A DNA stretch of 64,000 nt, taken from Planctomycetota bacterium. Its GTDB lineage: Bacteria > Planctomycetota > B15-G4 > JADJEK01. Numbering within the stretch: position 1 is the stretch's first letter; each line of letters begins with the position of its first letter. The notes below the pieces were generated by a model, which worked only from the letters and a program-made list of their open reading frames with translations, did no database searches and was not told where the DNA came from. This document shows positions 1-8,870 of this stretch, one piece after another. Position numbers and translations under genes: made by a program. The stretch is from positions 124,001-188,000 of the forward strand of contig JADJEK010000002.1 of the NCBI GenBank assembly GCA_016709145.1, read 5' to 3'.

Positions 1-423
1 GCGTTCGCGATCCGCACCGTCGGTGAGAAGTTCGTCGACAACAAGACGCGCCGTTCGCCGCTCGCGTTGTGCGCGACCGGAACGGTCTTGCGGCCGGGCA
101 AGCGCTTCGAGCTCGCCCTGTCCCAGTTGCGCGACTACGAACTCGACGTCGAGCTGTACGACCTCCGCGCCGACGCGGGCGAGACGCGGAACCTCGCATA
201 TGAGCGCCCGGATCGAACCGCGACTCTGCGCCAACACCTCGAGCGCTTCCGCGCGACGATCAAGCCGCCGAAGGTGCTGCCAAAGGTGCTGACCGGCGCG
301 GAGTTGAGTCCGGAACTCGCCGCGGACGCTGCCGCCAACGGTTACATCGGCGGAGGCAAGGGCGGCGCGACGGGCGGCGACGCGACCGAATCCGAGGAAT
401 CCGAGCGCGACGAGAGCAAATAG
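1..423 (+). CDS. C-terminal part of a sulfatase-like protein (5' end outside window)
   Basis: The frame is open from the first base and stops at TAG 421-423, so only the last 140 residues are present. The segment ELYDLRADAGETRNLA (about residues 51-66 of the fragment) is the C-terminal signature typical of formylglycine-dependent arylsulfatases, which hydrolyse sulfate esters, often on polysaccharides outside the cytoplasm. The catalytic C/S-x-P-x-R region would lie upstream and cannot be checked. The end is a Gly-rich then Glu/Ser-rich low-complexity tail. A 7-bp hairpin without a T-run (429-448) follows the stop and could end the transcript. Confidence 0.7.
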   Translation, partial: AFAIRTVGEKFVDNKTRRSPLALCATGTVLRPGKRFELALSQLRDYELDVELYDLRADAGETRNLAYERPDRTATLRQHLERFRATIKPPKVLPKVLTGAELSPELAADAAANGYIGGGKGGATGGDATESEESERDESK

Positions 424-629
424 CGCCGTCCCCGGTCGCCGCCGGGGAACCGTCGCGCGGCGCGACACCCCCCGCACGGGCGGGGTTGTCCTAAGAATGA
501 TGCGACGTCGCAGCGCGTCGAGCCGATATCGTGGGCAAGCGCGTTCCGACCGACGTGAACCGAACGGCGCCGTTCGGGTTCGGTGCGGGCGCGAGTTCGA
601 TTCGTCTCAATTTCATGGAGGTCATCGCG

Positions 630-1406
630 ATGAGCATGTCGAAGTTCTTCTTCGCTTCGCTCGCGATCGCCGTCGCCAGCGTGGCCACGCTGGTGCCGGG
701 CGCGAACGCAGGCTGAGGCGGCGGAGGCCGCAGCTCCGCCAGTTTGGCGAAGCTCACGATCGAGTGGGGAAAGCTCGCGAGTCCGACGGTCACCACCGGG
801 AAGGGTGCAACCGAAGTCACGGACATGTCCAACGTGCGAGGGGTGTTGGAACCTTCCTTGCGTCAGTTCGAGCGTCCGATCCTCGTCTACCTCGAGTCCG
901 CTCGCACGGAATCGAAGACGGACAAGGACAACATCGAAACGACGACCTTGAAGGACGAGCGCGTCGCGCTGTCGGCCAAGCTCTTCACCGCGGTGAAGAC
1001 GAACGCCGACGAGATGACGCAAGGCCATCCGTATTGGAAGTTCTTCGAGGGGCCGGCCCGACCGCGCTTCATGGTCTTCTCGTCGCAAGGCGAGTTGATC
1101 GGCAAGATCGAGGGCAATGTCTCCCCGACCAAGCTGTCGGATCTGATGAAGCGCGCGCTCCACGACGAGTTCGCCTTCTCGTTCGACCGCTGGGTCAAGG
1201 ACTACCAGAAGGTGCTCACGGGCATCGACAAGCTGGAAGGCCTGAAGAAGGCGCTCGATCAGAAAGCCGAGCGCGATACCTCGACCTCCGCCAAGCGTGA
1301 GATCGCGGAACGTCGCGAGAAGCTCGAAACCGAGTCGACGGCGCTCGTCAACGAGGAGAAGAAGCTCCTCGACCTGAAGCGCAAGGACGCGGTCGCGAAG
1401 AACTGA
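630..1406 (+). CDS. Secreted thioredoxin-like protein interrupted by an in-frame TGA (candidate selenoprotein, or nonsense-mutated gene)
   Basis: ATG 630 has a perfect GGAGGT (617-622) seven bases upstream. Codons 1-28 encode a textbook signal peptide: MSMSK, a hydrophobic core, then PGANA before G28. Codon 29 is TGA (714-716), and the same frame then runs open for 229 codons to TGA 1406. Residues after the TGA look like a thioredoxin-type fold without a CxxC pair: a strand with ILVYLES, then PRFMVFSSQGELIGKIEG, then a charged helical tail rich in Lys/Glu. The interruption falls just after the expected signal-peptidase site, so the mature protein would begin near G-[TGA]-GGGGRSS. Readings are selenocysteine insertion, a W-to-stop mutation, a sequencing error, or restart at TTG 744 giving an unexported product. 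Both halves have normal codon use for the region. Function unknown. Confidence 0.6.
720..740 (+). other. Perfect hairpin directly after the in-frame TGA
   Basis: GGCGGAG (720-726) pairs exactly with CTCCGCC (734-740) around a 7-nt loop. It starts three bases after the TGA and is mutually exclusive with the hairpin at 732-754. Its loop is only 10 nt from the TGA, closer than bacterial SECIS elements normally allow. It could stall ribosomes at the stop or simply reflect Gly-rich coding sequence. Confidence 0.4.
732..754 (+). promoter_or_regulatory. Candidate bacterial SECIS hairpin
   Basis: AGCT-C-CGCCA (732-741) folds on TGGCG-A-AGCT (745-754): five upper and four lower pairs around one C/A mismatch, with loop GTT (742-744). 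The loop starts 25 nt after the TGA and its first base is G. The known rule for bacterial SECIS elements is an upper stem of at least 4 bp, a 3-14 nt loop with G in the first two positions, and the loop 16-37 nt past the UGA. This hairpin meets all of these. Such rules are permissive in G+C-rich DNA, so this is suggestive only. Confidence 0.35.
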
Positions 1407-1442
1407 GATCGTCCGGGGCCGGAATCCACGGCCCGCGAGAAC

Positions 1443-1479
1443 ACAGGCGGTGGGGCTCGTCCCCGCCGCCTGTTTCGTT
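1443..1479 (+). terminator. Intrinsic terminator before the lipA operon
   Basis: A 13-bp stem (1443-1455 with 1461-1473, one G-T wobble) closes a 5-nt loop and runs into TTTCGTT. It lies 37 bp after the thioredoxin-like gene, so that gene and the lipA operon are probably separate transcripts. Confidence 0.8.
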
Positions 1480-1593
1480 GTCCGACGGGTGCCTGCGACA
1501 AATCGTGCTCGCTCGCGGGGATACCTTGCCGGTGGAGTCGACGCGGGCGATCTGGTTAGATCCCCGATCCTGTCCTTCACCCGGAGCGCCGTG

Positions 1594-2535
1594 GTGCGAA
1601 GTCGCGCCAACCTCGACCGTCCGCAAGGCAAGAAGCCGGCCTGGATCCGCGTCCAGGCCCCGGGCGGCGAGAACTACGTGCGCATCAAGGAGACGCTGCG
1701 CGAGCGCGGGCTCCACACCGTCTGCGAAGAAGCACGCTGCCCGAACCTCGGGGAATGCTGGCGCGGGGGCACGGCCACCTTCATGTTGCTCGGCGACACG
1801 TGCACGCGCGCCTGCGCGTTCTGCGCCGTCAAGACCGGCAACCCGAAGGGCATCGTCGACGACGGCGAACCCGAGAAGATCGCTGCGGCCGTCGGCGCAC
1901 TGAAGTTGCGCTACGTCGTGCTGACGACCGTCGACCGCGACGATCTCGCCGATGGCGGAGCCGCGCACTACGCGGCATCGGTGCGAGCGATCCGCACGCA
2001 CGACCCCAAGGTCCTGATCGAAGTGTTGACCGGCGATTTCCAGGGCAAGGACGACGCGTTGCGGACGCTGCTCTCCAGCGAGCCCGACGTGTTCGCCCAC
2101 AACCTCGAAGTGGTCGAGCGCTTGTCTCCCGTCGCACGCGATCGGCGCGCGTCGTACCGCACGTCGCTCGACGTGCTGGCACGCGTCAAGCGCATCGCGC
2201 CGCACCGACTGACGAAGTCGTCATTGATGGTGGGTCTCGGCGAGACCGAGGCCGAGTTGATCGCCGCGATGCGGGACCTGCGCGCAGCGAACGTCGACTT
2301 CCTCACGATCGGCCAATACTTGCGGCCGTCGCCCCTGCATCTTCCGGTCGCCGAGTTCGTCGAGCCCGACGCGTTCACGCGTTGGCGCGATCTCGGGTCC
2401 GAGTTGGGATTCCGTTACGTGGCGTCCGGACCGCTGGTGCGGTCGAGCTACAAGGCGGCCGAGCACTTCATCGAGAGCATGCTGCGCGGCGAAGGCCGCG
2501 CTGCCGGCACTGAAGCGGAGATCGTCGTCCGATGA
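1594..2535 (+). CDS. lipA: Lipoyl synthase
   Basis: A radical SAM enzyme that inserts two sulfurs into protein-bound octanoyl groups to make lipoate. Both iron-sulfur sites are visible: the auxiliary cluster C44-x4-C49-x5-C55 and the SAM cluster C70-x3-C74-x2-C77, plus the C-terminal RSSY that supplies the serine ligand of the auxiliary cluster. The length of 313 aa is normal for the family. GTG 1594 is preferred because GGAG (1583-1586) is seven bases upstream; GTG 1591 is the alternative. The stop overlaps the ATG of the E1-alpha gene by 4 bp, so lipoate synthesis is translationally coupled to the complex that uses it. Confidence 0.93.
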   Translation: MRSRANLDRPQGKKPAWIRVQAPGGENYVRIKETLRERGLHTVCEEARCPNLGECWRGGTATFMLLGDTCTRACAFCAVKTGNPKGIVDDGEPEKIAAAVGALKLRYVVLTTVDRDDLADGGAAHYAASVRAIRTHDPKVLIEVLTGDFQGKDDALRTLLSSEPDVFAHNLEVVERLSPVARDRRASYRTSLDVLARVKRIAPHRLTKSSLMVGLGETEAELIAAMRDLRAANVDFLTIGQYLRPSPLHLPVAEFVEPDAFTRWRDLGSELGFRYVASGPLVRSSYKAAEHFIESMLRGEGRAAGTEAEIVVR

Positions 2536-3671
2536 CCCCGATGGCTGAAGATCTGCTGAGCGTCCTCGAGCCGAAGTCGGCGAAGGGCAAGAGCGCGAAG
2601 ATCGCCCTGCCGAAGGGCCTCGACCGAGCCAAGGTGCAGCGCATGTACCGGCTGATGGTCCAGACCCGTCAGCTCGACGACCGTGCGATGAAGTTGCAGC
2701 GCCAGGGCCGCATCGGCTTCTACGTACCGTCGATCGGCCAGGAAGCGTGCGCAGTCGGATCCGCGTTCGCGCTGTCGGACAAGGACTGGTGCTACCCGTC
2801 GTATCGCGAGCCGGGCGCCGCGCTCGCGGTCGGCGTCAGCATCCAGGCGATGATCCACCAGCTCTACGGCAATGCCGAGGACGTCACGAAGGGCCGCCAG
2901 ATGCCGGTCCACTACGCGTTCCGCAAGCAACGCTACGTGTCGGTCTCGTCCCCGATCGGAACGCAGATCGTCCAAGCCGTCGGAACGGCGATGGCGCAGC
3001 GCATCCGCAAGGAGAAGGCGATCTCGATCACGTACTTCGGCGACGGCGCGACCTCGTCGAACGACTTCCACACCGGCCTGAACTTCGCGGCGGTCTACAA
3101 GGCGCCGACGATCTTCCTGTGCTCGAACAACCAGTGGGCGATCTCGTGTCCGCTCGGCCAACAGACCGCGTCGGACACGATCGCGGTCAAAGCGAAGGCC
3201 TACGGCATGCCGGGCGTGCGCGTCGACGGCAACGACGTCCTCGCGGTCTGGCAGGCGACGAGCGAGGCGCGCGCACGCGCGCTGGCCGGTGAAGGCCCGA
3301 CGCTGATCGAAGCACTGACGTTCCGCATCGGTCCGCACTCGTCGTCCGACGACCCGTCGCGTTACCGCCCGAACGAGCAGCTCGAGACCTGGCAGAAGAA
3401 AGACCCGATCGAACGGCTGAAGAAGTTCATGAAGAGCGCGGGGATGTGGACCGAGGCGTTCGAGAAGGAGGTCGTCGAATCGGCGATCGACGAAGTCAAC
3501 GCCGCCGTGAAGCACGCCGAGACGGTGCCGCTGCCGGCGTCGTCGACGCTGTTCACGGACGTCTACGCGACCATGCCGCCGCACCTCGTCGAACAGCAGG
3601 AGCGCCTGCTCGCGCTCGAAAAGGCGCAGGGCGGCGCCGAGATCGACAAGAACGCCGCGTTCCCGCTCTGA
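2532..3671 (+). CDS. 2-oxoacid dehydrogenase E1 component, alpha subunit (first copy)
   Basis: The thiamine-diphosphate-binding half of the decarboxylating E1 enzyme of a pyruvate or branched-chain 2-oxoacid dehydrogenase. The ThDP/Mg motif runs from GDG (170-172) to NN (199-200). The loop with H269 followed by SSSDDP resembles the branched-chain E1-alpha loop (HHSTSDD), which slightly favours branched-chain substrates or a pyruvate enzyme of that architecture. Length is 379 aa, as expected. It starts within the lipA stop (ATGA) and is followed 76 bp later by E1-beta. A second paralogous E1-alpha lies at 6120-7382. Substrate cannot be fixed from sequence alone. Confidence 0.88.
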   Translation: MTPMAEDLLSVLEPKSAKGKSAKIALPKGLDRAKVQRMYRLMVQTRQLDDRAMKLQRQGRIGFYVPSIGQEACAVGSAFALSDKDWCYPSYREPGAALAVGVSIQAMIHQLYGNAEDVTKGRQMPVHYAFRKQRYVSVSSPIGTQIVQAVGTAMAQRIRKEKAISITYFGDGATSSNDFHTGLNFAAVYKAPTIFLCSNNQWAISCPLGQQTASDTIAVKAKAYGMPGVRVDGNDVLAVWQATSEARARALAGEGPTLIEALTFRIGPHSSSDDPSRYRPNEQLETWQKKDPIERLKKFMKSAGMWTEAFEKEVVESAIDEVNAAVKHAETVPLPASSTLFTDVYATMPPHLVEQQERLLALEKAQGGAEIDKNAAFPL

Positions 3672-3747
3672 CGCTCGCCGTCGCTCCTCGTTCCTCTCCC
3701 CGCCAAGCACGTGACCGCATACGCCAGTCAAGAAACGGATCCTCGCG

Positions 3748-4722
3748 ATGACCACGATGACCCTGCTCCAGGCCGTGAACTCTGGTCTGAAGGACATCAT
3801 GCAAGACGACGACCGCGTGGTCGTCTTCGGTGAAGACGTCGGCATCAACGGCGGCGTGTTCCGCGCCACCGAAGGCCTGACCAAGCAGTACGGCGAAGAG
3901 CGCTGCTTCGACACGCCGCTCGCCGAATCCGGGATCATCGGCGTCGCGATCGGCATGGCGCTCTACGGCATGCGACCGGTGCCGGAGATCCAGTTCGCCG
4001 ACTTCATCTTCCCGGCGTTCGACCAGATCGTCTCGGAAGCCGCGAAGATGCGCTACCGCTCCGGCGGCGAGTTCACCTGTCCGATGGTGATCCGCACGCC
4101 GTACGGAGGCGGCATCCGCGGCGGGCATTACCACTCGCAGTCGCCCGAGGCGTACTTCTGCCACACGCCGGGCTTGAAGGTCGTGGTGCCGTCGACGCCG
4201 TACGACGCCAAGGGACTGTTGATCAGCTCGATCCGCGACGAGGATCCCGTGCTGTTCCTCGAGCCGAAGCGCATCTACCGCTCGACCAAGCAGGACGTGC
4301 CGGAGGGCGTGTACGAAGTGCCGCTCGGCAAGGCTCGCATCGCGCGCGCCGGCAAGGACGTCACCATCGTCACGTTCGGCGCCATGGTCTCGATCTGCGA
4401 GAAGGCCGCCGAAGACGCGGCCGCGAAGGGCATGGACGTCGAGATCGTCGATCTGCGCACGCTGTTGCCGTTGGACGAGGAAGCGATCCTGACGTCGGTC
4501 GCGAAGACCGGTCGCTTGGTGGTCGTCCAGGAAGCTCCGCGCTTCTGCTCGTTCGGCGGCGAGATCTCGGCGATCGTCGCCGAGAAGGCGATCGAGTACC
4601 TGCAAGCCCCGATCCTGCGCGTCGCGGGTTTCGACACGCCGTTCCCGTATTCGCTCGAACACGTCTACATGCCCGACGCCAAGCGCGTGCTCGCGGCCGT
4701 CGAACGCGCCGTGAACTTCTGA
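3748..4722 (+). CDS. 2-oxoacid dehydrogenase E1 component, beta subunit
   Basis: Completes the E1 alpha2-beta2 decarboxylase. Recognisable segments are FGEDVGINGGVFRAT near residue 27, the PLAESGIIG stretch, EIQFADFIFPAFDQI and RTPYGGGIRGGHYHSQSPE. The C-terminal transketolase-type domain contains DLRTLLPLDEE. Its 324 aa match the family. It is the only E1-beta in the window, so it must be shared if both E1-alpha copies are used. E2 begins 49 bp downstream. Confidence 0.9.
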   Translation: MTTMTLLQAVNSGLKDIMQDDDRVVVFGEDVGINGGVFRATEGLTKQYGEERCFDTPLAESGIIGVAIGMALYGMRPVPEIQFADFIFPAFDQIVSEAAKMRYRSGGEFTCPMVIRTPYGGGIRGGHYHSQSPEAYFCHTPGLKVVVPSTPYDAKGLLISSIRDEDPVLFLEPKRIYRSTKQDVPEGVYEVPLGKARIARAGKDVTIVTFGAMVSICEKAAEDAAAKGMDVEIVDLRTLLPLDEEAILTSVAKTGRLVVVQEAPRFCSFGGEISAIVAEKAIEYLQAPILRVAGFDTPFPYSLEHVYMPDAKRVLAAVERAVNF

Positions 4723-4771
4723 CGCGCGATCGCGAAACGTCGGTTCCACACACAACGCACGAGGGTTCATC

Positions 4772-6112
4772 GTGATCAAGGAATTCAAGCTCCCCGACAT
4801 CGGCGAAGGCATCCACGAAGGCGAGATCGTCCGCTGGCTCGTGAAGGAAGGCGACTCGGTCAAGGAAGACCAACCGATCGCCGAGGTCATGACCGACAAA
4901 GCGACGGTCGAGATCACTTCGCCGTTCACCGGTCGCGTCGCGAAGCTGAACGCAGCGGAGGGCGCCACGGTCCTCGTCGGCGCGACGATCATCGAGATCG
5001 ACCAGGGTGGCGCGGGCGCCGGCAATGGCCAGACCGCAGCGCCCGCGGCCGCCGCGGCGCCCGCTCCGGCTGCACCGACCGCGCCGGCTCGCCCTGCACC
5101 GAGTGCTCCGGCTCCGGCTGTCGCCACTCCGGTCGCCGTCGCTGCGCCGGCCCCGATCGTCCACGACGGTCCGATCCTCGCGGCGCCCGCGACGCGCAAG
5201 CTCGCTCGTGAGTTGGGTGTCGACCTGCGCACGGTCCCCGGCACGGGTCCGCGTGGTCGCGTCCAGCGCGAAGACGTCCAGCGCGCCACGCCGGGCGCAG
5301 CGCCCGCTCCGCGTGCGGCTACGCCGACCGCTGCGCCGGCACCCGCTGCCGCGGCCGCTCACCGCACGCCGCCGCCGGCTCCGAAGGCGCCGCCGTTGCC
5401 GATCGGGCAGCCCGGCACCGAGACCCGCATTCCGTTGCGCGGTCTGCGCAAGAAGATCGCCGAGCACATGGCGCTGTCGAAGCGCACCGCGGCGCACTTC
5501 ACCTACGTCGAGGAAGTCGAGGTCACCGATCTCGTCAAGTTCCGCACGCAGGCGAAGGAGAGCGCGGCGGCGCGCGGTGTGAAGCTCACGTATCTGCCGT
5601 TCATCCTGAAGGCGATCGTGGCGGGCTTGCGCGACTTCCCGATGCTGAACTCGTCGCTCGACGAAGAGCGCGGCGAGATCGTCGTGCGCAACACCTACAA
5701 CTTCGGCATCGCGGTCGACACCGAGGACGGACTGGTCGTACCGGTCGTGAAGGCCGTCGATCAGCGCTCGATCCTCGACTTGGCGCGCGAGATCGATCGC
5801 GTCGCGACGGCCGCACGCGAAGGCAAGCTCGCGCTCGACGACCTGCGCGGTGGCACGTTCACGATCACGAACGCCGGCAACATCGGCGGCTTGTTCGCGA
5901 CGCCGGTCATCAACTTCCCCGAAGTCGCGATCCTGGGCATCCACAAGATCGCCAAGCGCCCGATCGTGAAGAACGACCAGATCGTGATCGGCGACGTGAT
6001 GCTGCTGTCGATCTCGATCGACCATCGCGTCGTCGACGGCGCCGACGGTGCGCGCTTCATGAACCGGGTGGTCGCGTTGCTGCAGGACCCGCGCCTGCTG
6101 CTGCTGGAGTGA
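4772..6112 (+). CDS. 2-oxoacid dehydrogenase E2 (dihydrolipoamide acyltransferase)
   Basis: The core acyltransferase that receives the acyl group from E1 on its lipoyl arm and passes it to CoA. Domain order: one lipoyl domain (about 1-78) with the acceptor lysine K43 in the TDKA turn; a long Ala/Pro linker; a peripheral subunit-binding domain (about 134-172); a second Ala/Pro linker; and the catalytic domain (about 217-446) with H418 and D422 in DHRVVDG. It has 446 aa. GTG 4772 has GAGG seven bases upstream. The gene is followed after 7 bp by the second E1-alpha. Confidence 0.92.
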   Translation: MIKEFKLPDIGEGIHEGEIVRWLVKEGDSVKEDQPIAEVMTDKATVEITSPFTGRVAKLNAAEGATVLVGATIIEIDQGGAGAGNGQTAAPAAAAAPAPAAPTAPARPAPSAPAPAVATPVAVAAPAPIVHDGPILAAPATRKLARELGVDLRTVPGTGPRGRVQREDVQRATPGAAPAPRAATPTAAPAPAAAAAHRTPPPAPKAPPLPIGQPGTETRIPLRGLRKKIAEHMALSKRTAAHFTYVEEVEVTDLVKFRTQAKESAAARGVKLTYLPFILKAIVAGLRDFPMLNSSLDEERGEIVVRNTYNFGIAVDTEDGLVVPVVKAVDQRSILDLAREIDRVATAAREGKLALDDLRGGTFTITNAGNIGGLFATPVINFPEVAILGIHKIAKRPIVKNDQIVIGDVMLLSISIDHRVVDGADGARFMNRVVALLQDPRLLLLE

Positions 6113-6119
6113 TGGCTGC

Positions 6120-7382
6120 GTGGCAACCGTGAAGTCGAAGGCCAAACCGAAGCCCAAGGCCAAAGCGGCCGCTGTGCGCCGGCCGAAATCGCCGTCCGCG
6201 AAAGTCGCGGCGGCGACCAAGTCCAAGTCCGCGCCGGCCGTGGCCTCGAAGCGGGCGATGTCGAAGCCGTCGAAGAACGTCCTCGTGCCACGTGGCGCGC
6301 CGCGCACGGACGACGCGCCGTGGTCGGTGTTGCGAGCCGACGGCACGGCATTGCCGGGCCGCGATCCGAAGCTCGCGCCCGAGTTGATGCTGCGCATGTA
6401 CCGCGCGATGACGCTGATCCGAGCGCTCGACGGGCGCATGTTGATCCTGCAGCGTCAGGGTCGCATCGGGTTCTGGGGTCCGACGCGCGGCCAAGAAGGC
6501 GCGACGATCGCTTCGTGCGCGGCGTTCGAGGACCGTGACTGGATCTTGCCGGCGTTGCGCGAAGGTGGCTGCGCGCTGTACCGCGGTTTCTCGCTGACCG
6601 AACTCGTGGCGCAGACGATCGGCAACGCCCTCGACCGAGTGAAGGGCCGGCAGATGCCGTGCCACTACTCGTTCAAAGAGGGCAACTACGTCGCGATGTC
6701 GAGCGTGATCGGCACGCAGATCCCGCACGCGGTCGGCGTCGCGCTCGGCGCGAAGACGCGCGGCGACGACGTCGTCGCGGCTGGCTACATGGGCGATGGC
6801 GCGACGTCGTCGTCGGACTTCCACGTCGCGATGAACTTCGGCGCGGTGTCGAAGGCGCCGGTCGTGTTCATCTGCCAGAACAACCAGTGGGCGATCTCGG
6901 TGCCGATCGAGAAGCAGACCGTGTCGAGCACGATCGCCGTGAAGGCGGTCGCGTACGGCATGGAAGGCGTCCGCGTCGACGGTAACGACGTGCTCGCGGT
7001 CTACAGCGCGACGAAACGCGCGGTCGACAAGGCGCGCGCCGGCGGCGGACCGACGTTCCTCGAGCTGCTGACGTTCCGTGTGCTCGGGCACTCGTCGTCG
7101 GACGACCCGACGCGCTATCGCGACGAGTCGTGCGTGAAGGAGTGGGAAGCGAAAGACCCGATCGTCCGCTTCCGCCGCTACCTCGAGTCGCGCAAGTTGT
7201 GGAACCAAGCGCTCGAGGACGAACTCGACGGGCAGCACCAAGCCGCGATCTCGCAAGCGATCAAGGCCGCTGAAGCGGCGCCGGCCGTCCCTACAGCGAC
7301 GATCGTCGACGACGTCTACGCGACGGTTCCCGCTCACTTGAAGGAACAACTGCGTCGCACGCTGGACGACCTCGGCGGCTGA
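6120..7382 (+). CDS. Second E1-alpha paralogue with a basic N-terminal extension
   Basis: A further ThDP-dependent E1-alpha (420 aa) with intact GDG (225-227) and NN (254-255) motifs and the HSSSDDP loop, clearly related to the gene at 2532-3671. It differs by an extra N-terminal segment of about 55 residues made mostly of Lys, Ala, Pro and Ser, which looks disordered. GTG 6120 lies 7 bp past the E2 stop, with GGAG upstream. No second E1-beta is present, so it may form an alternative E1 with the same beta subunit, or a regulatory or differently specific E1. The extension could mediate docking to E2, but that is a guess. Confidence 0.85.
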   Translation: MATVKSKAKPKPKAKAAAVRRPKSPSAKVAAATKSKSAPAVASKRAMSKPSKNVLVPRGAPRTDDAPWSVLRADGTALPGRDPKLAPELMLRMYRAMTLIRALDGRMLILQRQGRIGFWGPTRGQEGATIASCAAFEDRDWILPALREGGCALYRGFSLTELVAQTIGNALDRVKGRQMPCHYSFKEGNYVAMSSVIGTQIPHAVGVALGAKTRGDDVVAAGYMGDGATSSSDFHVAMNFGAVSKAPVVFICQNNQWAISVPIEKQTVSSTIAVKAVAYGMEGVRVDGNDVLAVYSATKRAVDKARAGGGPTFLELLTFRVLGHSSSDDPTRYRDESCVKEWEAKDPIVRFRRYLESRKLWNQALEDELDGQHQAAISQAIKAAEAAPAVPTATIVDDVYATVPAHLKEQLRRTLDDLGG

Positions 7383-7457
7383 ACGCCGGCCCGTCCGCGT
7401 GCGCGCACGACCGTCTCGTCCAAGCAATCGCGCAAGCACACCGACAGAAGGAAGCTC

Positions 7458-8870
7458 ATGGCCACTCGCAACGTGCAGACTCTCGTCCTCGGCGCCGGTC
7501 CCGGTGGTTACGTCGCGGCGATCCGCGCCGCCCAGCTCGGCCGCAAGGTCACCGTGGTCGAGCGCGAGTTCATCGGCGGTGTCTGCCTCAACGTCGGCTG
7601 CATCCCGTCGAAGGCGATGATCCACGGTTCGTCGGTGTACGACCGCATCCAACACGCCGCGGAGATGGGCATCGAAGTGACCGGCGCGCGCGTCGATCTC
7701 GGCAAGTTGGTCGATTGGAAAGCCGGCGTGGTCTCGAAGCTGACCGGCGGCATCGGGCAATTGTTCAAAGCGCACAAGATCGAGTCGGTCATGGGGACGG
7801 CGACGTTCAAGTCGGCGAACTCGCTCGAGGTCAAGTCGAGCGCCGGCACGGACACGCTCGTGTTCGAGGAGTGCGTGATCGCGACCGGTTCGTCGCCGAT
7901 CCAACTGAAGGGCTTCGAGATCGACGGCAAGCACGTCATGGGCTCGACCGAAGCACTCGCATGCAAGACGTTGCCGAAGCGCGTCGTCGTGCTCGGCGGC
8001 GGCTACATCGGCCTCGAGATCGGGACGATGTGGCGCAAGCTCGGATCCGAGGTCACGGTGGTCGAGTTGATGCCGACGATCCTGACCGGCATCGAGAAGG
8101 ACTGCGCGCGCGTCGTCCACACCAAGCTGAAGAAGCGCAACGTCAACGTGATGCTGGAGACGAAGGCGGTCGGCCTGGAGAAGAAGGCGAACGGCAGCGT
8201 CGTCCACGTCGAAGGCAAGAGCGGCGTGAAGTCGACGATCGATTGCGACGTCGTGCTGGCCACGATCGGCCGACGCCCGAACTCGGCGAATCTCGGACTC
8301 GAGACCATCGGTGTGCAGATCGACGCCAAGGGCTTCGTCGTCACCGACGATCAGATGAAGACGTCCGTGAAGGGGATCTACGCGATCGGAGACGTCGCCG
8401 GCCAACCGATGCTCGCGCACAAGGCGAGCTACGAAGGCATCGTGGTCGCCGAAGTCATCGCCGGCAAGAAGCGCTACCGCGACTGGAAATGCGTCCCCGC
8501 CGTCGTGTTCACCGATCCCGAGATCGGCTCGGTCGGCATGACCGAGGACGATTGTGCGGCGAAGGGCATCGAAGTCGCCGTCGGCAAGTTCCCGATGGGG
8601 GCGTCGGGACGCGCGCTCTCGCTCGGCGAGGCCGAGGGCTTCACGAAGGTCGTCGCCGACAAGAAGACCGGCGTCGTGCTCGGCGTCCACATCGTCGGAC
8701 CCGAAGCGTCGGAGATCATCGCGGAAGGTGGGCTCGCGATCGAGATGGGTGCGACCCTCGAAGACCTCGCGCTGACGATCCACGCGCATCCCACGCTGCC
8801 CGAGACGATCATGGAAGCGGCCGAAGCGGCGATGGGTCACGCGATCCACATGTTCCAACCCAAGCGGTGA
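7458..8870 (+). CDS. lpd: Dihydrolipoyl dehydrogenase (E3)
   Basis: A flavoprotein that reoxidises dihydrolipoamide on E2 with NAD+. Visible are the FAD-binding GAGPGG (12-17), the redox disulfide C43-LNVG-C48, a second nucleotide site VLGGGYIGLEIG, the FAD-contacting AIGDVAG segment, and the C-terminal catalytic H444...E449 pair in HAHPTLPE. The length of 470 aa is standard. Its stop overlaps the GTG of lipB (GTGA). Confidence 0.95.
   Translation: MATRNVQTLVLGAGPGGYVAAIRAAQLGRKVTVVEREFIGGVCLNVGCIPSKAMIHGSSVYDRIQHAAEMGIEVTGARVDLGKLVDWKAGVVSKLTGGIGQLFKAHKIESVMGTATFKSANSLEVKSSAGTDTLVFEECVIATGSSPIQLKGFEIDGKHVMGSTEALACKTLPKRVVVLGGGYIGLEIGTMWRKLGSEVTVVELMPTILTGIEKDCARVVHTKLKKRNVNVMLETKAVGLEKKANGSVVHVEGKSGVKSTIDCDVVLATIGRRPNSANLGLETIGVQIDAKGFVVTDDQMKTSVKGIYAIGDVAGQPMLAHKASYEGIVVAEVIAGKKRYRDWKCVPAVVFTDPEIGSVGMTEDDCAAKGIEVAVGKFPMGASGRALSLGEAEGFTKVVADKKTGVVLGVHIVGPEASEIIAEGGLAIEMGATLEDLALTIHAHPTLPETIMEAAEAAMGHAIHMFQPKR

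Noticed and set aside
4990..5400. Ala/Pro-rich repeats in the E2 gene
   Set aside because: Such linkers are normal between the lipoyl, binding and catalytic domains of E2.
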